Below, one piece after another: positions 14,844 through 23,386 of a DNA stretch of 35,934 nucleotides. The notes beneath the pieces are model-generated. The model made no database searches and was not told where the DNA came from. It saw only the letters and a program-made list of their open reading frames with translations. Made by a program: the position numbers and the translations under genes. Origin of the DNA: Sphingobacteriia bacterium (GTDB lineage Bacteria; Bacteroidota; Bacteroidia; NS11-12g; UBA9320); the NCBI GenBank assembly GCA_008080835.1, contig VMDK01000001.1:1-35934 (forward strand), in the 5' to 3' direction. Numbering within the stretch: position 1 is the stretch's first letter; every line of letters begins with the position of its first letter.

Positions 14844-15653
14844 ATGTGTGGACGTTACGTAGTCGTAAGTGAACTCAAAGAGATCGAGAAGAAATTCAAC
14901 GTGAAAACGGATCAACCCGAGCAATTCGGGATGAATTTCAATATCGGTCCGGGATCCCTGGCGCCTATCATCAGTTCGGCGAAACCCGATGTGCTGCAGT
15001 TCTCACAATTCGGACTCACACCATTCTGGGCCAAGAAGAAAATGTACCTCTTCAATGCCCGAAGCGAAGGGGATCACAACAAGGAAGACGACCCCAGATA
15101 TACGGGAGCACGAGGCATCATCACTAAGCCTGCATTTCGCAAACCCATACGCTCCAAAAGATGTCTGGTTGTTGCTGATTGCTTCTACGAGGGTCCCAAG
15201 AAAGAACGACTGAGCAAACCCTTTCTCGTCTATCTACAAAAAGGGAAAAGACCCTTTGCCTTTGCAGGGATCTACGACGAATGGGTGGACCAGGAAACAG
15301 GCGAGGTATCAACCGGGCATAGCATCATCACCACCGTGTCCAACAGTCTTACGCAGAAGATCGGACACCATCGCTCACCGGTCATACTTAAAGAGTCCGA
15401 CTACAGCACATGGCTCAACCTCGACACCCCACTTGAAGGGGTCACAACTTTGCTCGAGCCATATCCGGGAAAAGAAATGAATGCGTATCCCGTTTCCACC
15501 CGTATGAAAAATCCACGTGAAAACGACAAAGATCTGTTACTCCCCGTAGGTGAACGAGTCACGAAAGAATTCGACTACGAAATACACCGCAGCCTCAAGC
15601 TCTTTGGGATGGGCCAGTCCCCCGCAAGGAACCGACGCTTGAATGAAGAATGA
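14844..15653 (+). CDS. yedK: SRAP-family abasic-site DNA-protein crosslink protein (YedK/HMCES-like)
   Basis: 269 residues. The protein begins MCGRY, so after methionine removal Cys2 becomes the N-terminal nucleophile that bonds covalently to abasic sites in single-stranded DNA. Other family positions are present: NARSE (71-75), CFYE with Glu116, and HxRSPVIL with His175. The family protects abasic sites at stalled forks and is often associated with the SOS response. It lies divergent to the dnaE operon across a 387-base region, which fits a shared DNA-damage context. Its stop is one base from the stop of the convergent desaturase gene. The start is fixed by the need for Cys at position 2. 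Confidence 0.93.
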   Translation: MCGRYVVVSELKEIEKKFNVKTDQPEQFGMNFNIGPGSLAPIISSAKPDVLQFSQFGLTPFWAKKKMYLFNARSEGDHNKEDDPRYTGARGIITKPAFRKPIRSKRCLVVADCFYEGPKKERLSKPFLVYLQKGKRPFAFAGIYDEWVDQETGEVSTGHSIITTVSNSLTQKIGHHRSPVILKESDYSTWLNLDTPLEGVTTLLEPYPGKEMNAYPVSTRMKNPRENDKDLLLPVGERVTKEFDYEIHRSLKLFGMGQSPARNRRLNEE

Positions 15654-15654
15654 T

Positions 15655-16743
15655 CTACTGACGTCCGAGACGATACAGCATCTTCCCGTGGTACTTCAAT
15701 GCCGAGCGGAATGTGCTGAAGGAATTATAAGGCAGATTGAACTCCTGAGCCGTCTTTTTGACGATCTCTGAGATCTCCCGGTAATGCACATGGCAAATGG
15801 TCGGGAACAAGTGGTGTTCGATCTGATAATTCAAGCCTCCCACAAACCAGGAGAAGATCCGCTTCTTCGGTGCAAAGTTGGATGTGGTGCGCAACTGATG
15901 CTCCGCCCATGAGGTCTCGATCGTTTCGTTCTCCTCGGGATTCAGGAAGTCAGACTCCGGTAAAACGTGTGCAGGTTGGAAGATACACGCCAAACTGAAT
16001 CCGGCTACGAAATGCATCAACAGATAGCCCAATACGATCTGCCACCAAGCAAATGGCAACACGATCAGTGGTACTACCAATGTGATGATATAGTAGAATA
16101 TCTTGGACAAGACCATACGCGTCATCAACGTCCCGAATCCTTTCTTGATGGATTTCGTCAACCCTTTCCGGTTGTATCTGGTCATCTGAAGGAAGTCCTT
16201 GAACGTTGACCAGAACATGGTCATCATACCGTAGAAGAACCAAGCGTACAAGAACTGAAGTCTGTGAACTGGACGCAGTTTTTCATTCGGAGAGAACCTC
16301 AGAAAAGGAGCCGTCTGAATATCCTCATCGAGATCTTGGATATTCGTGTAGGTATGATGCAGTACATTGTGCTGGATCTTCCAATTGTTGTCGTCACCTC
16401 CGACCAAAATGATCAAGGCACCGAGCATTTTGTTTACCGTAGGATTCTCGCTGTATGCTCCATGATTGGCGTCATGCATGATCGACAAACCTATACCCGA
16501 CATTCCGAATCCCATGATGACCCAGATCAACATCATGACCCAGACATTTGTCAGACCAAGTGTCAACATCAGTGTATAAGGTACAAGGTATAGTGCGATC
16601 ATGAAAACGGTCTTGAAGACCATTCGACCATCCGCGTGTTTGGAGATATTGTTCTCCTTGAAATACTCGTGAACACGAAGCTTAACCGTGCTATAGAAAT
16701 CGTTCGCCGTTGGGCGAGCAAAGCGTACTTTTTTAATATCCAT
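15655..16743 (-). CDS. Membrane fatty acid desaturase (front-end, acyl-lipid/acyl-CoA type)
   Basis: 362 residues with four hydrophobic segments in two pairs (about 45-85 and 210-255). The three histidine boxes that hold the di-iron centre are HDANH (90-94), HNVLHH (125-130) and QIEHH (307-311); the Gln in the last box marks front-end desaturases such as delta-6 enzymes. No cytochrome b5 domain is fused, so an external electron donor is needed. It introduces a double bond into membrane acyl chains; the position cannot be read from sequence. It is transcribed alone, with a good -7 box upstream. Confidence 0.92.
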   Translation of the reverse strand: MDIKKVRFARPTANDFYSTVKLRVHEYFKENNISKHADGRMVFKTVFMIALYLVPYTLMLTLGLTNVWVMMLIWVIMGFGMSGIGLSIMHDANHGAYSENPTVNKMLGALIILVGGDDNNWKIQHNVLHHTYTNIQDLDEDIQTAPFLRFSPNEKLRPVHRLQFLYAWFFYGMMTMFWSTFKDFLQMTRYNRKGLTKSIKKGFGTLMTRMVLSKIFYYIITLVVPLIVLPFAWWQIVLGYLLMHFVAGFSLACIFQPAHVLPESDFLNPEENETIETSWAEHQLRTTSNFAPKKRIFSWFVGGLNYQIEHHLFPTICHVHYREISEIVKKTAQEFNLPYNSFSTFRSALKYHGKMLYRLGRQ

Positions 16744-16755
16744 TAAGAAGTGCTA

Positions 16756-16787
16756 ACAGCTTTTAGCTGTAAAATCGCACAAAAATA
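16756..16787 (-). promoter_or_regulatory. Desaturase promoter -7 box and leader inverted repeat
   Basis: Minus-strand TATTTTTG at 16787-16780 matches TAnnTTTG exactly, 37 bases upstream of the ATG. Just downstream, ACAGCT (16756-16761) and AGCTGT (16765-16770) form a perfect inverted repeat around TTT, near the predicted start of transcription, and may be an operator or a leader hairpin. Confidence 0.5.
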
Positions 16788-16815
16788 ACCAATTCAAGCT
16801 TGTTCGTAGGTCGGA

Positions 16816-17619
16816 TCAAGGGTTGGACAGCTGAACCGATCTGAGCAGCTCTCTCTTCGTCGCATAGATCCTGCCATTTTCCCATCGAACATGATCTATG
16901 TCAGGGTCGCAGAATAAGGTGTCCCTGACAAGCAATTGAAGGTCGATCCGCTGTAGACATTTTCCTTTCCAGAACAGCATATTTCCCTTACGCACCTGGA
17001 TCTCATTCAGGTCCTTCACCTTGATCGTCCGAATGTATTGGGCAAATATGTCGAACACCGCCACTCCATTCTCAGGATCGAGCAGATACACATTTTTTCC
17101 ATCTTCATACATAGCAATAGGTACCCAATCGACATCCGTCCAAAGGGCTGCTGCAGGACTCTCGGCACGAACATTCAACTCCTTGTCATATTTCATCAAT
17201 CGGGCATCTCCCGCATCGAAGACCCACAATCCGTTGTCGTAGGATCGACAAACCGCACTCACCTCCACGTTGCTGATGTTTCCCAGATCCAACTCCCCCC
17301 GCTGACTCAATTGATTGTCGATGAACAGTACTTTTTGCTGACCGCGGTAGTACAGATAGATCTCGAACGGGTTGCTGGCATCCATTTGAGTGAGCTCTCC
17401 GTAGAGCATGTAGTTGACACTCTCCATCTTCCTGCCCGAACGGTCGTACTTCGTTATCGAATTTTGCTTATCGATCACATAGACGTTCCCTAAATGGTCT
17501 GTATGGAAAGCACCTCCGGCAAATGGAATTCTCCAGATTTCCCGGTCACTTCCCGCCTGCAATGCGGGTAGTATAAAAAGCAGGATCAACCAAATACTAT
17601 GCGCTTTTGTGCGAGTCAT
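16816..17619 (-). CDS. Secreted beta-propeller-like protein of unknown function
   Basis: 267 residues from the ATG at 17619, chosen because it begins a good signal peptide (MTRTKAHSIWLILLFILPALQAGS); the upstream open frame adds 24 residues without signal features. Repeated blades with hydrophobic-Tyr/Val-hydrophobic strands are visible: FHTDHLGNVYVIDKQNSITKYD, NGLWVFDAGDARLMKYD, KNVYLLDPENGVAVFD, WENGRIYATKRE. This pattern suits an NHL/six-bladed propeller fold. No catalytic motif is recognised. The start overlaps the end of lpxH by 23 bases, so it is co-transcribed with it. Confidence 0.7.
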   Translation of the reverse strand: MTRTKAHSIWLILLFILPALQAGSDREIWRIPFAGGAFHTDHLGNVYVIDKQNSITKYDRSGRKMESVNYMLYGELTQMDASNPFEIYLYYRGQQKVLFIDNQLSQRGELDLGNISNVEVSAVCRSYDNGLWVFDAGDARLMKYDKELNVRAESPAAALWTDVDWVPIAMYEDGKNVYLLDPENGVAVFDIFAQYIRTIKVKDLNEIQVRKGNMLFWKGKCLQRIDLQLLVRDTLFCDPDIDHVRWENGRIYATKRELLRSVQLSNP

Positions 17620-18364
17620 CTTCAAATTTCTCCAATCGGAGTTCTTGGCCGTCGAACACCGCATAGGTACTGTGGTGTATCCATTCGCCAAGGTTTATGT
17701 ACCGACTTCTCTCGTCTACTTTCAGGTCCAAAGGCAAATGGCGGTGACCAAAGATATAATAGTCAAAGTGCTCCTTGGTCTGACGGTCACGAGTATACTG
17801 CAACAACCATTCCTCTTCCTCTTTGAAGACCTCGTCATGAGCTTGATTCGCCAATCGGCTCTTGGAACTGAAATAATTGGCCAACCCGAACCCTAACCGC
17901 GGTGGCAACACAGAAAATAACCACTGACAGATGGGATTGCGAAAGATCTTCTTGAGAAATTTGTAGGACCGATCCCCGGGACCCAAACCGTCCCCGTGGT
18001 GAACAAGAATTCGCTTGCTATTCTCCTCTAGTATCAATTCGTCGGATACCACAGGAATGCCAAGTTCCTTTTCGAAATAACCGAACATCCACATGTCGTG
18101 ATTGCCTTTGAAGGCTGTGATGCGAATGCCTTGGTCACGTAGTTCTCCAAGTTTACCCAGAAGTCGAACGTAGCCCTTAGGCACCACATATTTGTACTCA
18201 AACCAGAAGTCGAAAATGTCGCCAACGAGATAAATGGCCTCGGCGTCTTTCCGTGCCATTTCCAACCAGCGAATGATCTTCCTTTCCCGGTCCAGACTCT
18301 TTTCGTGATCGGGAATGCCCAGATGAAAATCAGAGGCGAAATAGTATTTCTTTCCTGGGTTGAT
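17597..18364 (-). CDS. lpxH: UDP-2,3-diacylglucosamine diphosphatase (LpxH), no standard start codon
   Basis: Calcineurin-like metallophosphoesterase of lipid A synthesis, splitting UDP-diacylglucosamine to lipid X and UMP at the inner membrane. Metal-binding motifs are SDFHLG (the D-x-H pair), GDIFDFW, GNHD, HHGDG and GHRH, in the right order. The first ATG in frame (18265) would omit SDFHLG, which is required for metal binding, so the true start must be upstream. In that frame an unbroken YYFASDFHLGIP segment extends to a stop at 18374-18372, but the codons after the stop include no ATG, GTG or TTG; the only AUN codon is ATC at 18364, giving I-N-P-G-K-K-Y-Y where M-x-x-x-K-K is expected. 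Use of ATC, or an ATG-to-ATC change or error, is the likely explanation. Confidence 0.85.
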   Translation of the reverse strand: MNPGKKYYFASDFHLGIPDHEKSLDRERKIIRWLEMARKDAEAIYLVGDIFDFWFEYKYVVPKGYVRLLGKLGELRDQGIRITAFKGNHDMWMFGYFEKELGIPVVSDELILEENSKRILVHHGDGLGPGDRSYKFLKKIFRNPICQWLFSVLPPRLGFGLANYFSSKSRLANQAHDEVFKEEEEWLLQYTRDRQTKEHFDYYIFGHRHLPLDLKVDERSRYINLGEWIHHSTYAVFDGQELRLEKFEDDSHKSA

Positions 18365-18397
18365 GGGCTTTGGTCTTTAGTCCTTGGTATTTGGGGA

Positions 18398-21300
18398 TTA
18401 ATGCTTGATCAGTTTTTCCGTTTGGATCTTATTACCCTGAACGATCTTCAGTATGTAAACACCTGACATCTCAGCACTCAGATCCAGTTCAGCTATTCCT
18501 CGGTCGGTTTGACCTTCTGAAATAACTCTACCGCTCATGTCTGTAACGGTATACACTCCCAATTCGTTGCCATCCGCAGAAATTGTAAAAATACCGGATG
18601 ACGGGTTTGGATATACCTCCCACATTTGAGTCGACTCCAACTCCTCTTCTGTATTCAAACCATACCCGATTGTGAAATGATACGTGAGTTTTTTTCCAAA
18701 GTCCAAGTTGAATGCGACATTCTTCACCCCATCCGTCTGACGAAGTCGAAGGAATCCTGTTCCAACCTGAGGGATCAATGGATAGGTCAAACCGAATCCA
18801 TTCTCGGTTACTACCTCCAGTTTGTAGCAACCCGCATCGAAATTGACTTGATCACGAGACAACTCTCTTGCTGGTGCACCGATCTTCGAGTAAACCACAT
18901 CGCCTCTGTCGTTCGTAATGGTCAGATCCGCATCCTCGATGTCGTTATTCCGGAACATCACTTCCAAGTTGCTCGGTAACAATTCCGGACTATTGTAATC
19001 TACGGTGACTTTGTTGTTCTGTGCATAGTCATCAGTCTTTCCATTTGCCAGTGCCACTTCTGCATAGAACTTGTTCACTTCATCCGGTGAGACATAATCC
19101 CAGATCGCAAAAGGAAGATCGATTACTTCTTCTTCCATGAAACCGAGATTTCCTTCCCAATAGAATTGGATCGGATTTCCACCTACCACTCCGTATTTCA
19201 ACAGAGCTCCAACCAGTGGTTCTTTGCCCTTATTCTGAAGCACGATCTTTGGTGTCGTACACGTAGGGTTGATACGGCTGTAGAATTCCCAGTTATTCGG
19301 ACTGATAATGTCCTTGATAGCTGCATCCAGCTCATGGGTTATCGCGTCGTACTCGACCAAATGCATGCTCACCACATAGTTTCCGTTTCCTTGTCCGACG
19401 TTATTGGATGGCACATCCTCGATGTCGTAATCTATGGCCACCTGATCTTCTGTGATCAGATCCGTCAGTTCGAATATGTAGTCATCAACCGGAGCTGATG
19501 GACACCATCCCGCACGTGGTGGAGCCCAGTTTCCTCCTTGGTCACTTACAGGGTTCAACGCACACTTGTCGTCTTGCCAGATATCCCAGGCAAATTCCTG
19601 TTTACCATTGATGAACAGATAGTGTTCCTTGTCGGCCCACTCACAGCAGTGGATCTTTCCACCACCTGATTCGCCGTTATGTCCGTGCCCAGTGATGCGT
19701 GTGATCAGTTTGAAAGTCTCTGACTCCGGAAGCAGATCCAGCGTGTCATTCTTGAAGTACGTATCGTCTGCTATCGACTTGTACTGTCGACTTTCACGGT
19801 TGGATAAGTACTGAACATTCTTCACTTCCCTTGGAGGGGTTCCTTGGATGAACTCGAATCGCAAGTCGATCAGTTCCTGCTGGTTTCCTGCACTCAACGT
19901 GACATCCCCCTGCAACAGATCTACATAATCCGTTACATCATAGACCCAACGGAATCCATCCGGACCGAGATCCAGACCAATACCATACGGCGTGATGAAT
20001 CTTCCGATCTCTACCCGGTTGATGACCTCAAACACATCGTAGTACGGGTTGTATGTTAAATATCCTGCAGTCGTACTAGGCACCCAGGTCGAATCAACTT
20101 TGGAGCCGTCGGAACCAAGGTCGAAGATCCATCCTGCAGCATATCCACCATCATATCCGGTGAGTTGGAGTGGGTCAGTTGCGTTGTCGAATAGCTCGAC
20201 ACATTGCACTCCAACCGGTAGCTCTACGGTCCTCTCGACAGAATCGAGGTGCCAGTTTTCCTGAGCCTTGTAGAAGTGGACCACAGGTCGAACGTTCCCC
20301 ACATTTCCGGCAAGATTGTAGCTCGTTCCAAAATGAGGCATCAATGTATGTGTACCGAGTACTCGCCCAACTATAGATGCGTCCTGAGTGGATCTGAATT
20401 CGTACGGTCGTCCTGAAACGAACTGAGTCGGTTCGAAATCAAATTCAAATAACAGGTCCGAAAAGGATGAGTGTATATTCGTCAGTTCTTTTTTCATCCA
20501 GTCGGAGATCTCCTTCTGTGTCAGTTCCGTATTCCAAACACGAAGCTGATCGAGACTGCCTCGATACTGATTGTTCCTATTTCCACTTCCAAAGATCAGC
20601 GTTCGTATACCTTTCATGGTACGAGTGCTTCCTGTACCGGAGTGCCATAGGGTACTGTTCAAATAGATCTTCATCGAGCCGGTATTCGCGTTCTTCACGA
20701 ATGCCCAATGATTCCAGCCTCCTTTGATCTCATCATCACCTGCGGCTTTATTAATTCGATCGTAGCTGCCTCCATCGTTTCCGGCATCCCAGTACACCGA
20801 GCTATTCCCCCATGGGAGATGAATGTTCAGTACACGGTTGCCGTTTTTATCCTTTGCCTCCAGCGCACTTGTATTGACCGGAAGGCGGTCATCTCCAAAT
20901 GCCCAAAAACTGATGGTGATCTGTGAATCCAGTGTACTCATCACTTGATCCGCATCAGACAGATCGAAGAAGCCGTTGTTGTCCAGTTTTATGTAATGTC
21001 CCGAATCTGATGCAATTACTTGAGAAGGTAAAGTGGTTTGCTCGGCTCCAATGGTACCACCTAGTCCTCCCGCGCCATTAGTCGCAGCAAACTCGAGGAT
21101 CACATCGGAGGTTCCATCCCAGTTGAATGGTTGGTGGAAATCAAAATGCACGTGAGCCGGCCATGGTTGAAATTTGCCCGCTTTGTGTACCTCAACCATA
21201 TTTTCGTTTTGAAAATCCGTAGGCGCAACACCTGTCGAATGTCCCATACGGATCGTCATGTCTGAGAACATGAATCCATTCACAGAATTGAAAGCCAGAC

Positions 21301-21841
21301 TAGTGATCTCTCCAGCCTGAAGTCCAGAGGCTTGAAGTTCCGATGCCGTATACACGAACTGCACTCTTCCGTTGGCCATATCATCCAAACTGTAGGTCGT
21401 GTTTGCATTGCCCACAACAGCTGAATCGACCATTATGGTTGAATCAACCACCTTGAAATACAGATTGTAGTATTGTTTATAAAGCGACTTATTCAAGGTC
21501 ATCAAAACAGAATCCGGACTTGTCCTTCCCAGAATGTAGTTGGGATGCTCCTTCTTTGTGGAATCCAGTCGGCCGGTACTATCTGTCACGATGGTGTAGC
21601 TGAGATAATCCCACTCTCCACAATCAAATCGATCTCGGGTGGTCTGTGGGTCACATTTCAGCGTATAATGCATGAGCACTTTTTCCCATGTCTTCCCTTC
21701 CGTTGGGAAGTTCCAGGTACCACTTCTCTTGGTGATATCATTGAACGTCAGCGTTTGAACGTTGACTGTGTCCTGTGCAAATGTCGCTTGGACAAAAAAG
21801 CCGGCGACGAATGCCAGCAGCGCGATCCGAATTCCTTTCAT
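18398..21841 (-). CDS. Type IX-secreted PNGase F-like protein with LamG domain
   Basis: 1147 residues. Signal peptide 1-23 (ends ATFAQ). Residues about 45-90 (TWEKVLMHYTLKCD, DCGEWDYLSYTIV) match the N-terminal part of peptide-N-glycosidase F-like proteins; residues about 540-860 contain the second part (FNDATDPLQLTGYDGGY, GHGHNGESGGGKIHCCEW, WDIWQDDKC). A laminin-G-like lectin fold (about 281-460; ITISFWAFG, NHWAFVKN, LDQLRVWN) lies between them. The last 75 residues are a type IX secretion sorting domain (VYPNPSSGIFTI, MSGRVI, MSGVYILKI, KLIKH). Several Cys pairs fit an extracellular location. It may release N-glycans from glycoproteins, but catalytic acids are not verified, so activity is an inference. 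It is separated from lpxH by about 33 bases on the same strand. Confidence 0.85.
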   Translation of the reverse strand: MKGIRIALLAFVAGFFVQATFAQDTVNVQTLTFNDITKRSGTWNFPTEGKTWEKVLMHYTLKCDPQTTRDRFDCGEWDYLSYTIVTDSTGRLDSTKKEHPNYILGRTSPDSVLMTLNKSLYKQYYNLYFKVVDSTIMVDSAVVGNANTTYSLDDMANGRVQFVYTASELQASGLQAGEITSLAFNSVNGFMFSDMTIRMGHSTGVAPTDFQNENMVEVHKAGKFQPWPAHVHFDFHQPFNWDGTSDVILEFAATNGAGGLGGTIGAEQTTLPSQVIASDSGHYIKLDNNGFFDLSDADQVMSTLDSQITISFWAFGDDRLPVNTSALEAKDKNGNRVLNIHLPWGNSSVYWDAGNDGGSYDRINKAAGDDEIKGGWNHWAFVKNANTGSMKIYLNSTLWHSGTGSTRTMKGIRTLIFGSGNRNNQYRGSLDQLRVWNTELTQKEISDWMKKELTNIHSSFSDLLFEFDFEPTQFVSGRPYEFRSTQDASIVGRVLGTHTLMPHFGTSYNLAGNVGNVRPVVHFYKAQENWHLDSVERTVELPVGVQCVELFDNATDPLQLTGYDGGYAAGWIFDLGSDGSKVDSTWVPSTTAGYLTYNPYYDVFEVINRVEIGRFITPYGIGLDLGPDGFRWVYDVTDYVDLLQGDVTLSAGNQQELIDLRFEFIQGTPPREVKNVQYLSNRESRQYKSIADDTYFKNDTLDLLPESETFKLITRITGHGHNGESGGGKIHCCEWADKEHYLFINGKQEFAWDIWQDDKCALNPVSDQGGNWAPPRAGWCPSAPVDDYIFELTDLITEDQVAIDYDIEDVPSNNVGQGNGNYVVSMHLVEYDAITHELDAAIKDIISPNNWEFYSRINPTCTTPKIVLQNKGKEPLVGALLKYGVVGGNPIQFYWEGNLGFMEEEVIDLPFAIWDYVSPDEVNKFYAEVALANGKTDDYAQNNKVTVDYNSPELLPSNLEVMFRNNDIEDADLTITNDRGDVVYSKIGAPARELSRDQVNFDAGCYKLEVVTENGFGLTYPLIPQVGTGFLRLRQTDGVKNVAFNLDFGKKLTYHFTIGYGLNTEEELESTQMWEVYPNPSSGIFTISADGNELGVYTVTDMSGRVISEGQTDRGIAELDLSAEMSGVYILKIVQGNKIQTEKLIKH

Positions 21842-21920
21842 AAGTAGTGCAAATGTCCAGAAAATTCAGATATGTCGTGTAGTTCGAACGTCAATGTTGA
21901 TAGGTAGTATGGCTGGCCAC

Positions 21921-21951
21921 TTGCAATTTCATGCTTCCGGGAACATATTTG
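21921..21951 (+). promoter_or_regulatory. Promoter of the Thr/Ser-rich lipoprotein gene
   Basis: TTG at 21921-21923, 20 bases, then CATATTTG at 21944-21951 (seven of eight bases of TAnnTTTG counting the free positions), 22 bases before the ATG. Spacing fits the Bacteroidota -33/-7 promoter. Confidence 0.5.
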
Positions 21952-21973
21952 CGCGACCTAAACCAAACTTGGC

Positions 21974-22663
21974 ATGACCAACACATTCCTTAAATGGACC
22001 ATATTGATCGGATTGATCACCGCTATCTGGCTGGGCTGTTCCGATGATACTGTAACCCCCGGAACGACCACCACCACAACCGGAACGAGCACTACTTCGT
22101 CAACCGGTTCGACCACCAACTCCTCAACAGGATCAACTACAGGATCCACTACTTCCAGTTCAACCACAGGTTCTACAACCGGGACCTCGACTACCGGATC
22201 AACTACTGGATCTACCACAGGTAGCACAACAGGAGGAACCACCGGCGGGACAACCGGAGGAAATTTCACCGAAGAGTGGAGTTTTCAGATCATGGATACT
22301 ATGATCGAGGCAACGTCTTTCCTTGCCGACTATGGTGACAGAATCTATGTATCCGGTCTGGATGTTAATCAGAACTTGGTGATCGACTTTGCACTTCCGG
22401 CGAAAAAAGGACAAACCTATAGTGATCGTGCATTCTCAGAAGAGAGCAGGAACGATTTGGCCAAAGGGATCATTTACGTAGGATCCGACCAATGGGTATT
22501 GGTGTCGGGTACAACTTCTGTTTCCAAGAATTCCGGTAATAGGATCTCAGGTACGTTTGAAGGTAAGGCTTACCTCTATGATTACACTTCTGGTTCTCCG
22601 CGACTGGCTGATTCCACTCAGGTGAAGAACGGAGTGTTCAAGGATATTTACGTAAAGGGTTGA
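21974..22663 (+). CDS. Lipoprotein with Ser-Thr-Gly repeat linker
   Basis: 229 residues. A lipoprotein signal ends in WLGC with Cys22 as the lipidated residue, followed by SDD, an acidic start that in Bacteroidota often favours export to the surface. Residues about 30-96 are almost only Thr, Ser and Gly, with STTG/GTST units in imperfect tandem; the DNA is correspondingly repetitive and likely to change length. The folded part (97-229; EEWSFQIMDTMIEATSFLADYGDRIYVSGLD) has no recognised family and looks beta-rich. The linker may hold the domain away from the membrane and could carry O-glycans (inference; Bacteroidota glycosylate D-S/T motifs). Its stop abuts the stop of the convergent HhH gene with no space. 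Confidence 0.8.
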   Translation: MTNTFLKWTILIGLITAIWLGCSDDTVTPGTTTTTTGTSTTSSTGSTTNSSTGSTTGSTTSSSTTGSTTGTSTTGSTTGSTTGSTTGGTTGGTTGGNFTEEWSFQIMDTMIEATSFLADYGDRIYVSGLDVNQNLVIDFALPAKKGQTYSDRAFSEESRNDLAKGIIYVGSDQWVLVSGTTSVSKNSGNRISGTFEGKAYLYDYTSGSPRLADSTQVKNGVFKDIYVKG

Positions 22664-23368
22664 TCAGGCTTTTTTCCCGCCTTTGAGCTTTGACTGAAGG
22701 AGATCAAGCTCGTCCCATAATTCCAGATCGGCGAGTTTCGCCTGCTCGGGCCAGGTGGCTGGGTCATGTACCTTATATGCAGGATTGGCGCTGTGCACGA
22801 TCTCTCTCACGCGATCAACATCAGCTTCTGCCAGCATCTTGTAAGTCAGGATGCCATGCTTGTGCAGGATCTCCTCGATCTTTGGTCCAATACCCTCGAT
22901 CTTACGCAATTGATCCAGAACGATCTTGTTGGATGATGCCGGGGTATCTTCCTCCACTCCTGAGGGTATCGTGCCGGCTTTCAAGGGTTCTGATCTGCTC
23001 AATTGCTCGGCTTTTTTGCCAAATCCCTGACGCTCCATTTCAGTGAGTTGTGCCTTCAACCTCGCACGATCGTTTTGTGCTACTTCCAGGTCTGCTTTGA
23101 GCAATTCGTTGGACCGTTCGAATTGAAGTAGCCTGGCCTGCATCTGAGCAGATTCCGTGTCATCGGACGCTTCCTGACGAGCATGCTGAAGTTGTTGCTT
23201 GAGCTCTGCAATGGTTTTTTCATCACGGAGAATACGCTGTTTGTATCCTGTGCTCAGAAAATTTCGGAACAAATACCCCAGAGCAAAAGCGCCTGCCAGC
23301 ATTAGTACGATGGTCAATAGATCTTTGACCTGTTCCGGGCTGAACCCGAGTATATCCAAATTGATCAT
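22664..23368 (-). CDS. Membrane-anchored coiled-coil protein with helix-hairpin-helix domain
   Basis: 234 residues from the ATG at 23368 (a GTG lies three codons upstream). One transmembrane segment (about 15-38), a coiled coil (about 45-120, rich in Glu, Lys, Gln and Leu), a low-complexity link, then LRKIEGIGPKIEEILHKHGILTYKMLAEA (residues about 160-190), a DUF4332-like helix-hairpin-helix related to the 5' nuclease-like HhH proteins. A second short helical motif follows (YKVHDPATWPEQAKLADLELWDEL). HhH motifs of this sort bind DNA or mediate protein contacts; here the anchor puts the domain at the membrane. It follows the OmpA-like gene by 18 bases, a pairing I believe recurs in Bacteroidota, so the two probably act together. 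Confidence 0.75.
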   Translation of the reverse strand: MINLDILGFSPEQVKDLLTIVLMLAGAFALGYLFRNFLSTGYKQRILRDEKTIAELKQQLQHARQEASDDTESAQMQARLLQFERSNELLKADLEVAQNDRARLKAQLTEMERQGFGKKAEQLSRSEPLKAGTIPSGVEEDTPASSNKIVLDQLRKIEGIGPKIEEILHKHGILTYKMLAEADVDRVREIVHSANPAYKVHDPATWPEQAKLADLELWDELDLLQSKLKGGKKA

Positions 23369-23386
23369 TGCTGTCACTCTGTATGT

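Noticed and set aside
14559-14924. Minus-strand frame of 121 codons upstream of the SRAP gene
   Set aside because: It overlaps the SRAP start, has no domain and runs through the GC-rich non-coding element.
16751-16768. TGCTAA/TTAGCT near the desaturase start as a second copy of the dnaE operator
   Set aside because: The spacer is 6 instead of 5 bases and one arm has a mismatch; the ACAGCT/AGCTGT repeat is a better description.
17597-18265. lpxH starting at the first in-frame ATG (18265)
   Set aside because: This would remove SDFHLG, needed for metal binding; the homologous frame continues upstream.
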